Under the pieces are notes generated by a model. The model was given only the letters and a program-made list of their open reading frames with translations. It did no database searches and was not told where the DNA came from. Below are positions 46,585 to 55,545 of a stretch of 64,000 bases of DNA, one piece after another. Source of the DNA: Granulosicoccus sp964390335. Its GTDB lineage: Bacteria > Pseudomonadota > Gammaproteobacteria > Granulosicoccales > Granulosicoccaceae. The stretch is taken from NCBI GenBank assembly GCA_964390335.1, contig CAYMHU010000007.1, positions 72,294 to 136,293 of the forward strand, in the 5' to 3' direction. Both the position numbers and the translations under genes were made by a program. Each line of letters begins with the position of its first letter. The stretch's first letter is position 1.

Positions 46585-47012
46585 CTTTATCGGCAAAACA
46601 ACGTGCGGAAAAATCTGCGCAGGCCATGTGGTCTGCGGATTATGCCAGTCAATGGCTAGGTATGAAGTTAGTCGAGGTCAATGAAGGCAGCGCAACGCTG
46701 TCATTAAAAGTGGAAGCGCACCACACGAATGGACATGGTGCTTGTCATGGTGGGGTCATCTTTTCTCTGGCAGACAGTGCCTTTGCATTTGCTTGTAACA
46801 GTCGTAATCAGGCCACAGTGGCGCAGCACAATTCAATTACGTACATCGCTCCCGGCAAGCTCAATGACCAGCTCACAGCGACTGCACGGGAAGTGAGTTT
46901 AAGTGGTCGAAGTGGTATTTACGATGTGTCTGTTAGCAACCAAGACGGTGTTGTTGTTGCCGAGTTTAGAGGTTGTTCTCGTACAATAGCAGGGACATTA
47001 TTCGAGGAGTAA
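46581..47012 (+). CDS. paaI: Hydroxyphenylacetyl-CoA thioesterase PaaI
   Basis: Hotdog-fold thioesterase that frees CoA from dead-end intermediates of the phenylacetate route. The segment NGHGACHGGVIFSLADSAFA holds the active Asp and the HGG motif. At 143 residues it is typical. It is translationally coupled to paaG (ATGA) and followed after three bases by paaK. Confidence 0.93.
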   Translation: MTLSAKQRAEKSAQAMWSADYASQWLGMKLVEVNEGSATLSLKVEAHHTNGHGACHGGVIFSLADSAFAFACNSRNQATVAQHNSITYIAPGKLNDQLTATAREVSLSGRSGIYDVSVSNQDGVVVAEFRGCSRTIAGTLFEE

Positions 47013-47015
47013 AGT

Positions 47016-48326
47016 ATGAAAGATCTTACGCCGTCAAAAGAGTCATTGGATGCCATTGAAATCGCATCGATTGATGAAATCCGTGCCCTACAATTGGAAC
47101 GCATGCAATGGTCGCTGCAGCATGCCTACGATAACGTGGCCATGTACAAACAGCGATTTGACGATGCTGGCGTTCACCCAACAGACTTAAAGTCGCTTGA
47201 CGATCTTGGCAAGTTCCCATTTACCTATAAAGATGATCTGCGTGATAACTATCCGTTTGGTCTTTTTGCTGTACCACAAGAAAAAATTGTCCGCCTGCAT
47301 GCATCTTCCGGCACAACGGGCCAGCCCACTGTAGTGGGTTACACACAAGGTGATATAGAGATGTGGGCCAACATGGTTGCGCGTTCTATACGTGCCAGTG
47401 GTACACGCCCCGGCGATGTTGTCCACGTTTCTTATGGTTACGGCTTGTTTACCGGCGGCTTGGGTGCTCACTATGGTGCAGAGGCGCTTGGTTGTACTGT
47501 TGTGCCTGTGTCCGGCGGTATGACCGAGCGGCAGGTAAAACTGATTGAAGACTTCAAGGCAAAGACCATTATGGTCACGCCGTCTTATATGCTGAATATC
47601 CTCGATCAATATCGCAGTGCGGGTATCGATCCGCGTGAGTCTCCATTGGAAGTCGGTATTTTTGGCGCTGAGCCATGGACCGATACCATGCGTGCTGAAA
47701 TTGAAACGGCGTTCGATATGCACGCGGTGGATATTTATGGTTTATCCGAAATACTCGGCCCTGGGGTTGCCAACGAATGTGTAGAAACCAAAGACGGTCT
47801 GCATGTTTGGGAAGATCACTTTTATCCGGAAATCATTCATCCGGAAACGGGAGAAGTGCTGCCAGACGGAGAAATGGGTGAGCTGGTTTTCACTACGCTA
47901 ACCAAAGAAGGCTTGCCAATGGTTCGTTATCGCACGCGCGATCTAACGCGGTTGTTGCCGGGCACCGCACGCACTATGCGGCGTATGGAAAAAATCACTG
48001 GCCGCTCAGACGACATGATTATTTTGCGCGGCGTAAACGTTTTTCCATCACAAATAGAAGAACAAGTGCTGAAAACGCCTGAGCTGGCTCCGCATTTTCA
48101 AATTGAATTGCATCGTGAAGACCGAATGGATGCAATGAAGGTATTGGTAGAGACTTCATCCAATGCTTCGGATGCTTCTGCGCCGGATACTATCGCACAA
48201 AACTTAACCGTCAAAATCAAAGAAGCCGTTGGTGTATCCACGCAAGTGGTTGTGGGCGAACCCGGAACTGTTGCACGCAGTCAGGGAAAAGCACAACGCG
48301 TCATCGATAAAAGACCGAAGGGATAA
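47016..48326 (+). CDS. paaK: Phenylacetate-CoA ligase
   Basis: AMP-forming ligase that activates phenylacetate, the first committed step. The ATP-binding motif is LHASSGTTGQPTVVGYTQGD. Further adenylate-forming motifs are YGLSEILGPGVA and YRTRDLTRLLPG, with the small C-terminal domain from RSDDMIILRGVNVFPSQIEE. At 436 residues it matches PaaK. It is in the middle of the paaG-I-K operon. Confidence 0.96.
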   Translation: MKDLTPSKESLDAIEIASIDEIRALQLERMQWSLQHAYDNVAMYKQRFDDAGVHPTDLKSLDDLGKFPFTYKDDLRDNYPFGLFAVPQEKIVRLHASSGTTGQPTVVGYTQGDIEMWANMVARSIRASGTRPGDVVHVSYGYGLFTGGLGAHYGAEALGCTVVPVSGGMTERQVKLIEDFKAKTIMVTPSYMLNILDQYRSAGIDPRESPLEVGIFGAEPWTDTMRAEIETAFDMHAVDIYGLSEILGPGVANECVETKDGLHVWEDHFYPEIIHPETGEVLPDGEMGELVFTTLTKEGLPMVRYRTRDLTRLLPGTARTMRRMEKITGRSDDMIILRGVNVFPSQIEEQVLKTPELAPHFQIELHREDRMDAMKVLVETSSNASDASAPDTIAQNLTVKIKEAVGVSTQVVVGEPGTVARSQGKAQRVIDKRPKG

Positions 48327-48328
48327 CA

Positions 48329-48943
48329 TTGGCCAGAACTCAAGCAAAAGACCACGACGACAAACGCAAGACTATTTTGTCGGCAGCGGCTGAGGTATTT
48401 GCAAGCCGCGGTATTGTCAGCGCGTCAATGAATGAAGTTGCAAAAGCATGCGGCATCTCAAAAGCGAATATCTATCATTACTACCCAAGTAAGTATGATC
48501 TGGTGTTCGATATTCTCAACGTTTATTTGGGAACCCTGCGTGATCGAATATGCAGCCTTGATCTTAATAAATCTCCCGCGGAGTCATTGCATCTCTTAAC
48601 TAAGGAATTTTTACTCCTGTATGAAGGCATGGATAACGAACATAAGATACAAACGGAAGGTCTAACACTTTTGTCGTCACAACAACAAACCGTGCTTAAA
48701 GACTATCAACGAGAAATGGTGGCCGTGATGTACGAGGTTGTTCGCGCATACGCACCCAACACCTTTGATGAACAAAGCGCAAAATGTCGACAAGTGACCA
48801 TGTCTGTATTTGGCATGCTCAATTGGTTTTACATGTGGCATCCCAAGGCAAGCAAAGCGCAAAGAATTGATTACGCTGCAACGATAGCCGATCTGACCTT
48901 ACACGGAGTAGAAGGTTTATCAACGCAGCCAGACAATACATAA
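48329..48943 (+). CDS. paaR: TetR family regulator, probable PaaR
   Basis: Predicted TetR-type repressor. The N-terminal helix-turn-helix is in TILSAAAEVFASRG followed by MNEVAKACGISKANIYHYYP. The rest is helical and ligand-binding (DNEHKIQTEGLTLLSS and a Trp/Met-rich FGMLNWFYMWHP). The start is TTG two bases after paaK, so it is in the operon. Paa clusters of betaproteobacteria and others use TetR-type PaaR in place of PaaX; here both are present. The symbol is by context only. Confidence 0.75.
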   Translation: MARTQAKDHDDKRKTILSAAAEVFASRGIVSASMNEVAKACGISKANIYHYYPSKYDLVFDILNVYLGTLRDRICSLDLNKSPAESLHLLTKEFLLLYEGMDNEHKIQTEGLTLLSSQQQTVLKDYQREMVAVMYEVVRAYAPNTFDEQSAKCRQVTMSVFGMLNWFYMWHPKASKAQRIDYAATIADLTLHGVEGLSTQPDNT

Positions 48944-48982
48944 ATACATAACGCACTAATGCGTATCACAAAGGAGAGGAAA

Positions 48983-49996
48983 ATGAAATTTGCTATTTCA
49001 ACCGTTTTGGCGGCCGCACTTACCCTATCTGCGAGCTCGGGTGCGCTCGCTCAACAAACCATGGTCGTATCATCATGGTTGCCACCGGGCCACATCATGA
49101 ATGATACGGTTTGGCCTGAGTTTATTGCTCGTATTGAGTCAGCAACGGATGGGCGGGTCACAGGTAAAATCGAATATGGGCTAACTTCGCCACCTTCGCA
49201 GGCCGACTTGATCGAGGACGGCGGTGCCGATGCTGCATGGATTTTTCATGGCTATAACCCCGGTCGTTTTGTGACAACAAAACTGATTGAAATACCTGGC
49301 TTAGAAGGCGATTCAGCCGCTGCGTCTGCAGCACATTGGCGTGCCCACGAAGCCATCCTGGCAGAGGCAAATGAACACGAGGGCGTCGTGCCAGTGGCAA
49401 TGATGGTGCATGCACCAGGCATGTTGCATTTATCGAAAGAAATTAACTCGCTTGATGATGTTGCGGGTCTCAAGATTCGCTCTGGTGGTGGGGTGATGGG
49501 TGATGTGCTTGATGGTCTTGGCATGGCAGGGGTTCAAGTCTCAGCGCCTAAGGTTTACGAGACGGTTTCTAATGGGGTTGCCGACGGTACGTTTTTTCCT
49601 GGAGACACTGTATCGATTCTTCGATTGACAGAGGTGCTACCGTTCACTTACCAAGTGCCCGGCGGTTTTTACAGAGGATCGTTTTCGATCATCATGAGCG
49701 AAGATTTTCTTGACTCGGTTGGTGATGAAGATGCAGCGGCAATCAAGGCTGCGCTTGGCGAAGATTTTTCAGCCTTTGCAGGCGCTGCGTGGGATATGGG
49801 TAACGAACGCGGATTAACCGCTCAACGTGAAACCGGTTCTGTAATAGAACTCAGTGGTGAGGCAGCGTCGAAATTTACTGACTTAATCCCGACAATACAA
49901 TCGTCAGTCATAGATGAAGTTGCGGCTAAAGGTGTCGATGCTGAAGCGGCATTGGCATTGATTAAAGAAACCATGCTTGAATACGGCGCAATGTAA
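48983..49996 (+). CDS. dctP: TRAP transporter solute-binding protein (DctP type)
   Basis: Periplasmic binding protein of a TRAP transporter. The signal peptide is about residues 1-24 (ISTVLAAALTLSASSGALAQ), and the mature start is TMVVSSWLPPGH. The ligand-binding Arg region LDDVAGLKIRSGGGVMGDVL is present. I chose the ATG with AAGGAGAGG six to seven bases before it, not an ATG eight codons upstream. It directly follows the TetR gene inside the phenylacetate cluster, suggesting an aromatic acid ligand such as phenylacetate. This is an inference from context. Confidence 0.88.
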   Translation: MKFAISTVLAAALTLSASSGALAQQTMVVSSWLPPGHIMNDTVWPEFIARIESATDGRVTGKIEYGLTSPPSQADLIEDGGADAAWIFHGYNPGRFVTTKLIEIPGLEGDSAAASAAHWRAHEAILAEANEHEGVVPVAMMVHAPGMLHLSKEINSLDDVAGLKIRSGGGVMGDVLDGLGMAGVQVSAPKVYETVSNGVADGTFFPGDTVSILRLTEVLPFTYQVPGGFYRGSFSIIMSEDFLDSVGDEDAAAIKAALGEDFSAFAGAAWDMGNERGLTAQRETGSVIELSGEAASKFTDLIPTIQSSVIDEVAAKGVDAEAALALIKETMLEYGAM

Positions 49997-50008
49997 TTGG
50001 GCATCAAC

Positions 50009-50494
50009 ATGACACGGGCAATTCAATGGATTGCCCGTGTCCTTCTGTTCTGCAGTGCGTGTTGTTTGACTGCGTTAATGTGTCTGACATTTGCCGAGGT
50101 GATTAGCCGCTACGGCTTTAATGCGCCGATAAAAGGGCGTCAGGATGTTGCGCAAATCTTACTTGCTTGCTCCATTTTTTTCGCGTTTCCGGTGGTGACA
50201 CTGCGCAACGAACAGATTGTTGCCGACCTACTTGATTCAGTGTTCTCTAAAGGTGTTGCAAAGTGGCGGGATCGCGTAATTGATCTTATGACAGCCGTAT
50301 CAATGATAACCATGGGGTATTGGTTGTTACTGCGTGCTGAAAAAGCGTTCAAGCGCGGAAGTGTGAGTGAGATGTTGTCATTGCCTAAGTATCCGATAAT
50401 TGTGTTTATTGCGATTGTGGTATTAGTCACGGGCGTTCTATTGTTGTTGCGAGTGATTTGGTTTAAGCGAACTAAACCGGAGACTCACGCTTGA
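50009..50494 (+). CDS. dctQ: TRAP transporter small permease (DctQ type)
   Basis: Four-helix membrane subunit of about 161 residues: helices at VLLFCSACCLTALMCLTFAE, VAQILLACSIFFAFPVVTL, DLMTAVSMITMGYWLLL and YPIIVFIAIVVLVTGVLLLL. EVISRYGFNAPIKG is the family motif. The start is placed at ATG; a TTG four codons upstream is possible. Its TGA overlaps the TTG start of the large permease. Confidence 0.88.
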   Translation: MTRAIQWIARVLLFCSACCLTALMCLTFAEVISRYGFNAPIKGRQDVAQILLACSIFFAFPVVTLRNEQIVADLLDSVFSKGVAKWRDRVIDLMTAVSMITMGYWLLLRAEKAFKRGSVSEMLSLPKYPIIVFIAIVVLVTGVLLLLRVIWFKRTKPETHA

Positions 50495-51825
50495 GCGTCG
50501 CTCTGATAGCATTCGCGATTGTTATTGTGCTCGTGTTGTTGCGCGTGCCAATCGGTATTGCTATGGGCTTTGTGGGTGCCATCGGTTTTGTCATGCTACG
50601 TGACTGGCGCTGGTCCGCAGGGCTTGGCCCGGCAGCAGATTCAATCCTTGACGTGACACAGAATGACGCCTTATCAGTTATCCCATTGTTTATATTGATG
50701 GGTATGATTATCGCGCAAAGCGGTATGGCACTCGACTTATACCGTGCCGCCTATGCGCTGGTTGGACGCTTACCCGGTGGTCTTGCCATGTCCACGATTC
50801 TCGCCTGCGGGGGTTTTTCCGCAGTCTCGGGATCTTCGTTAGCAACAGCCGCGACCATGTCCAAGGTATCGCTGCCAGCCATGCGAAAGTTCGGTTATCA
50901 CGACAGCCTCTCAACGGCATCCGTTGCCGCTGGTGGCACACTGGGTATCCTGATACCGCCCAGCATCATCTTAATTATCTATGGTTTTTTAACCGCGCAA
51001 TCGGTTGGAAAACTCTTTCTCGCCGGTATCCTTCCGGGACTACTTGGCATCGTTTTGTACTTATGTGCGGTGGCATTTGTTGTGTGGCGTAATCCGGAAG
51101 CGGGGCCCGCAGGGGAGCGTATGTCCGGTGTTGAGACACGCGCCAGCATTCTTCGAGTGATCCCCATTTTAGTGCTGTTTGTCATTATTATTGGCGGCAT
51201 TTATGGCGAAGTGTTCACGGCTGATGAAGCCGCGGGTGTTGGCGCTTTCGGTGCACTGGTTATATCAATACTGATTGGGCGCTTTTCATGGAAAGGCTTG
51301 GTTGATGCGTTAACTCAAACCGTTAAAACATCGGTAGGTTTGTTTGTGCTGTTAATTGGTGCGGACATTTTTAATCGCTTGATCACGCGAGCTGGACTAC
51401 CGGATGATTTGTTAGCGTTAGTGCAGGGCGCGTCGCTGGAGCCGTTCGCTATTATTGCCGTAATCGTCGTGATTTATTTGTTGCTTGGCGCGGTGTTCGA
51501 GAGTCTCTCTATGATCACACTAACCGTACCGGTTTTCGCGCCACTCATTGCATCGCTTGGTTTTTTTGAAGGTGATGTAAGCGGTGAACTGGCACTTATC
51601 TGGTTCGGTATAATTGTTGTGGTGGTAACCGAAATATCACTGATTACACCACCGATTGGATTAAACGTTTTTGTGTTGCGCTCAGTGGTTACTGATGTGT
51701 CAGCAGGCACTATTTTTAAAGGCGTAACACCTTTCTGGATAGCCGATATATTACGGCTAATCATTCTTATCGCATTGCCCTTTTTTGCCTTGTTATTGCC
51801 AACCGGGGTTTGGCACTTTGGATAG
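50491..51825 (+). CDS. dctM: TRAP transporter large permease (DctM type)
   Basis: Large sodium-coupled permease subunit, 444 residues with about twelve helices. The family blocks IPLFILMGMIIAQSGMALDL, SGSSLATAATMSKVSLPAM and GTLGILIPPSIILIIYG are present, as is the C-terminal ISLITPPIGLNVFVLRSV. The TTG start overlaps the stop of dctQ, so the three subunits are one coupled unit. It ends facing paaE with a 34-base gap. Confidence 0.93.
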   Translation: MSVALIAFAIVIVLVLLRVPIGIAMGFVGAIGFVMLRDWRWSAGLGPAADSILDVTQNDALSVIPLFILMGMIIAQSGMALDLYRAAYALVGRLPGGLAMSTILACGGFSAVSGSSLATAATMSKVSLPAMRKFGYHDSLSTASVAAGGTLGILIPPSIILIIYGFLTAQSVGKLFLAGILPGLLGIVLYLCAVAFVVWRNPEAGPAGERMSGVETRASILRVIPILVLFVIIIGGIYGEVFTADEAAGVGAFGALVISILIGRFSWKGLVDALTQTVKTSVGLFVLLIGADIFNRLITRAGLPDDLLALVQGASLEPFAIIAVIVVIYLLLGAVFESLSMITLTVPVFAPLIASLGFFEGDVSGELALIWFGIIVVVVTEISLITPPIGLNVFVLRSVVTDVSAGTIFKGVTPFWIADILRLIILIALPFFALLLPTGVWHFG

Positions 51826-51859
51826 CATTGGGTTGTGCTCAGAATGTAAACTCTGCCGG

Positions 51860-52930
51860 TTAATGTCCCGCTTCATCATAGTTCCACACCACTTTAGCTG
51901 CAGACACCGGATAGCACTGACACGTTAAAACATAACCTGCGTCTACTTCATAGTCTTCCAACGAGTGGTTGGCGATCATTTCCACATCACCTTCGGTCAC
52001 TTTGGCTCTGCATGTAGAGCACACCCCGGCTTTACACGCATAAGGCACGTCTAATTCATTATTAAGTGCCGCGTCAAGTAGGCTGGTTTGTTTTGGGATG
52101 GTCAGTGACACACTGGAGCCACCGATCGTCACACGACCTTCAACGCCGTCTTCCATCGTTGACGTATCGCTTATTGGTTCCGGTAGCCGGCCGGGCTGGT
52201 TACTTGCGAAAAGTTCAAATCGAATTTTGTCACTATCCATACCATGTGACTTTAATGCATCGGATATCGCCAGCATCATTGGTTCGGGGCCGCAGATAAA
52301 CGCGATATCGACCGTGTTGATGTTGATCCAACTGTCAAAGAGAGCGGCACATTTTGTGGCGTCTACGCGGCCGCGAAATAATTCGATCTCTTGGCTTTCA
52401 TCTTCCAATACGTGAATCACGTTAAGTCGTTCGAGATAAATGTTTTTAAGATCTTCAAGCTCTTCACGAAACATAATCGTGTTTGGGTTGCGATTGGCGT
52501 ACACCAGTGTGAAGCGGCTGCTGAGCTCTTCAACTAAGCTCGTGCGTAAGATCGACAGTATCGGTGTAATACCAGAGCCGCCTGCAAATGCCAAATAGTG
52601 AGGCGCATCAGTGTCTGCGCTGGCATAAAAGTTTCCCATTGGCGGCATGGCTTCAACGACATCACCAACGGCAAGATCGGTGTTGGCCCAACTGGAAAAT
52701 GCGCCACCCGCAACGCGTTTAATACCAACTTGCAGTTGTTCGTTGCTGCGACTGGTACAGATAGAATAAGAGCGACGAATTTCATGCCCATCAAAATTGC
52801 GTTTAAACGTCAGGTATTGCCCCGGTGTGAAACTAAAGTCACTGCCATTGTTAGGCTTTAGTGTCACCACGACGGCATCGCGAATTGTCTTTTCAATGTC
52901 CGTGACGGTAAGCGAATGAAAAGTACTCAA
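51860..52930 (-). CDS. paaE: 1,2-phenylacetyl-CoA epoxidase reductase subunit PaaE
   Basis: Electron-transfer subunit: NADPH to FAD to a 2Fe-2S cluster to the di-iron oxygenase PaaA. The FNR-type FAD domain holds RRSYSICTS, the NAD(P) part LAFAGGSGITPILSILR, and the plant-type ferredoxin domain CKAGVCSTCRAKV with a fourth Cys near the C-terminus. I start at the TTG giving (M)STFHSLTV, preceded by AGGAG at 10 bases. This matches the E. coli N-terminus and length (356 residues). The frame is open 12 codons more, into paaD. Confidence 0.95.
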   Translation of the reverse strand: MSTFHSLTVTDIEKTIRDAVVVTLKPNNGSDFSFTPGQYLTFKRNFDGHEIRRSYSICTSRSNEQLQVGIKRVAGGAFSSWANTDLAVGDVVEAMPPMGNFYASADTDAPHYLAFAGGSGITPILSILRTSLVEELSSRFTLVYANRNPNTIMFREELEDLKNIYLERLNVIHVLEDESQEIELFRGRVDATKCAALFDSWININTVDIAFICGPEPMMLAISDALKSHGMDSDKIRFELFASNQPGRLPEPISDTSTMEDGVEGRVTIGGSSVSLTIPKQTSLLDAALNNELDVPYACKAGVCSTCRAKVTEGDVEMIANHSLEDYEVDAGYVLTCQCYPVSAAKVVWNYDEAGH

Positions 52931-52943
52931 ACTACTGGCGCTC

Positions 52944-53495
52944 CTAAATGCATTTGAAGTAGTCAAATGGCTCTAAACAATCTGTGCATCGCCATTGTGC
53001 TTTGCACGGGGTGGAACCAAACTGACTGACTTTTTCCACCGCGGTTGAGTGGCAATGCGGACACCGAGATGGTCCACCTGCAGCGCGCGGTGGCGCGATG
53101 CCATACTGTTCCAAACGTGCTTTTCCTATATCAGAGAGCCAATCCGTTGTCCACGGTGGTGCTATTTGAGTCTTTATAGACAACTGATCAATACCTTTGG
53201 CGTGTAGCTCGCGTTGGATATCTTCAGTGATTACAGACATAGCAGGGCAGCCAGAGTAAGTTGGCGTGATAATGATAGTAACTGCGTTGTTATCAACCTT
53301 AACAGCGCGAATCACTCCAAGGTCAACAATCGAGATAACCGGGATTTCTGGATCCGGTATTTGATGCAGCCACTGCCAGATTATCGATTCGTTTAACTCA
53401 CCACGATAAATTTGCGCTGGATCAGGCTCGCGTTCTGACAGGTGTTCAAACCAAGGAACGATGGGTATAGCTATTGCAGGCTTTGGTTGTTTCAT
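52944..53495 (-). CDS. paaD: Phenylacetyl-CoA epoxidase assembly protein PaaD
   Basis: Helps iron-sulfur or di-iron maturation of the epoxidase. The MIP18-like (DUF59) domain covers IPDPEIPVISIVDLGVIRAV with TPTYSGCPAMSVI. The C-terminal zinc-ribbon-like tail has CPHC and CTDC (SRCPHCHST, WRCTDCLEPFDY). The ATG is chosen. A GTG five codons upstream overlaps the paaC stop by four bases and is a real alternative. Fourth gene of the paaJ-ABCDE run. Confidence 0.94.
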   Translation of the reverse strand: MKQPKPAIAIPIVPWFEHLSEREPDPAQIYRGELNESIIWQWLHQIPDPEIPVISIVDLGVIRAVKVDNNAVTIIITPTYSGCPAMSVITEDIQRELHAKGIDQLSIKTQIAPPWTTDWLSDIGKARLEQYGIAPPRAAGGPSRCPHCHSTAVEKVSQFGSTPCKAQWRCTDCLEPFDYFKCI

Positions 53496-53506
53496 GCGAC
53501 CTTGCC

Positions 53507-54259
53507 TCACCAAGCAGCATCGGGGTAAGAGCGTTGCAGCACTTGCATAGTGGATAACAGATGACCCAAATGTTCGGTATGCTGCGTTCCATTGCGACCA
53601 CCCTTGTGCGCAAAGTCACTGGCTGGTTGTTGTAGTTGAGCAGTTTCCAGTACGGAGCTGACTTGTTTGAGCCAGATTTCGTGCAAGCTTGAGGGTAAGG
53701 GCGCTATCCCGTCGGCGCTCATGGCTTTGTCAGTTTCATCATCGACAAAAACTTCCCCTGCATACGGCCATACGTAGTCCAGTGCGCTCTGCATCCGATG
53801 ATTACTTTCATCGGTACCATCTCCGAGTGCGATAACCGTTTCTGATGAGCGATCGAGATGATACAACGCTTCTTTAAGTGATTTTGCAGCGATTTGCGCG
53901 ACGCGTTCGTTACGGCTGTCGCTGAGTGCGGTAAGCCAAGGCACCTGGAATGCATCAAATAGAGACTGGCGTATTAAGGTTCGACCAAAATCGTCGTTGG
54001 GTAGTTCGAGCATCAGTAAATTACGAAAATCGTAAGCGTCGCGACGAAACGCCAGTGCATCCGCATCGCGGCCTTTGGCTTCTACTTCAGCAGCATAGCC
54101 TAACCACAGTTTGGTTTGACCGATGAGATCAAGGGCTGTGTTTGCCAATGCAATGTCTTCTTCTAATGCTGGGCCGTGACCACACCATTCCGATGTGCGA
54201 TGGCCAAGCACCAGCGCGTTGTCGCCCTGACGCAGCAGAAATTCAAACAGATGATTCAT
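53507..54259 (-). CDS. paaC: Phenylacetyl-CoA epoxidase structural subunit PaaC
   Basis: Ferritin-like subunit without a catalytic di-iron site that holds PaaA in the complex. The opening LRQGDNALVLGHRTSEWCGH followed by EDIALANTALDLIGQT is diagnostic. At 250 residues it is the normal size. Its ATG shares a base with the paaB stop (TAATG), so the two are coupled. Confidence 0.96.
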   Translation of the reverse strand: MNHLFEFLLRQGDNALVLGHRTSEWCGHGPALEEDIALANTALDLIGQTKLWLGYAAEVEAKGRDADALAFRRDAYDFRNLLMLELPNDDFGRTLIRQSLFDAFQVPWLTALSDSRNERVAQIAAKSLKEALYHLDRSSETVIALGDGTDESNHRMQSALDYVWPYAGEVFVDDETDKAMSADGIAPLPSSLHEIWLKQVSSVLETAQLQQPASDFAHKGGRNGTQHTEHLGHLLSTMQVLQRSYPDAAW

Positions 54260-54543
54260 TACATTTTACCGACTTCATCTGGGATATCGTAGAACGTTGG
54301 ATGGCGATAAATTTTGTCTTTTGCAGGGTCGTACATCGGTCCTTTATCAGAAGGGCTAGACGATGTTATTTTCTCCGCTTCGATAACCCAGATACTGACG
54401 CCTTCATTGCGACGAGTATAGACATCGCGAGCATTTTTAATTGCATGCTCGGCATCGGCAGCATGCAGTGAACCCACGTGCCGATGACTCATACCGTGCT
54501 GGCCGCGGATAAAGATTTCCCAAAGAGGCCACTCATTACTCAT
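54259..54543 (-). CDS. paaB: Phenylacetyl-CoA epoxidase subunit PaaB
   Basis: Small 94-residue subunit: MSNEWPLWEIFIRGQHGMSH at the start, HVGSLHAADAEHAIKNARDV in the middle, and HPTFYDIPDEVGKM at the end. The start used shares a base with the paaA stop. The same frame runs 32 codons upstream inside paaA without family resemblance. Confidence 0.97.
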   Translation of the reverse strand: MSNEWPLWEIFIRGQHGMSHRHVGSLHAADAEHAIKNARDVYTRRNEGVSIWVIEAEKITSSSPSDKGPMYDPAKDKIYRHPTFYDIPDEVGKM

Positions 54544-55535
54544 TAAGCCGCTCCTTGCTCTGTGGCCATTTCTTTGGCCAGGTGTTTTTTCTTCGCATGT
54601 GCAAGCATTGCTTCGCGCACCCAGGCACCGTCGTCCCATGCTTTTTTACGTGCGTTTAATCGATCCACATTGCACGGTCCATTGCCATTAATGACTTCGA
54701 AGAATTCATTCCAATCCGGTTCGGTAAAATCGTAATGACCGGTTGCATCATTCCAGCGTAAATGTTCATCGGGAATTGTTAAGCCAAGATAGTCAGCCTG
54801 AGGTTTAGTCTCATCAACAAACTTCTGACGCAATTCATCATTGGTGTTCATTTTAATTTTCCATGCCATCGACTGAGTCGAGTGCACCGAATCTTTATCC
54901 GACGGGCCGAACATCATCAGTGCCGGATACCACATACGGTTGAGTGCATCTTGCGCCATACGCTTTTGTTCTGCCGTGCCATTCGCCATGTTCATCATGA
55001 TGTGAAAACCTTGACGTTGATGAAAGCTTTCTTCTTTGCACACGCGCACCATGGCACGTGCGTATGGACCATAGGACGTTCTTTGCAGCGGTACCTGGTT
55101 CATGATGGCAGCACCGTCCACCAGCCAGCCGACTGCACCCATATCAGCCCAGGTGAGGGTGGGGTAGTTAAAAATAGACGAATATTTCATACGACCATCG
55201 AGTAGCATTTGGGTCATCTCATCGCGTGACACCCCGAGCGTTTCAGCGGCGCAGTAGAGATACAAGCCATGCCCGGCTTCATCTTGCACCTTGGCTAACA
55301 GGTTAGCTTTGCGCTCGAGTGTGGGCGCGCGGGTTATCCAATTGCCTTCGGGTAACTGGCCTACTATTTCAGAATGCGCATGCTGACCGATTTGTCTAAT
55401 CAGTGTTTTGCGATATCCTGCAGGCATCCAGTCTTTGGGCTCTATTTTTTCGCCAGCATCAATCCGGGCTTGAAACTGCGCAAGGCGTTCCGGGTTTTCG
55501 TCGCTTGCTTCAGATGCAATCATTTGTGCATACAT
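54543..55535 (-). CDS. paaA: Phenylacetyl-CoA epoxidase catalytic subunit PaaA
   Basis: Di-iron oxygenase subunit that epoxidises the aromatic ring of phenylacetyl-CoA. Iron ligands are expected in the motifs KVQDEAGHGLYLYCAAETLG and VCKEESFHQRQGFHIM, both visible (ExxH pairs). At 330 residues it is typical. It starts 10 bases after the thiolase gene and is followed without gaps by paaB, C, D and E. Confidence 0.97.
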   Translation of the reverse strand: MYAQMIASEASDENPERLAQFQARIDAGEKIEPKDWMPAGYRKTLIRQIGQHAHSEIVGQLPEGNWITRAPTLERKANLLAKVQDEAGHGLYLYCAAETLGVSRDEMTQMLLDGRMKYSSIFNYPTLTWADMGAVGWLVDGAAIMNQVPLQRTSYGPYARAMVRVCKEESFHQRQGFHIMMNMANGTAEQKRMAQDALNRMWYPALMMFGPSDKDSVHSTQSMAWKIKMNTNDELRQKFVDETKPQADYLGLTIPDEHLRWNDATGHYDFTEPDWNEFFEVINGNGPCNVDRLNARKKAWDDGAWVREAMLAHAKKKHLAKEMATEQGAA

Positions 55536-55545
55536 AGATGTGGCC

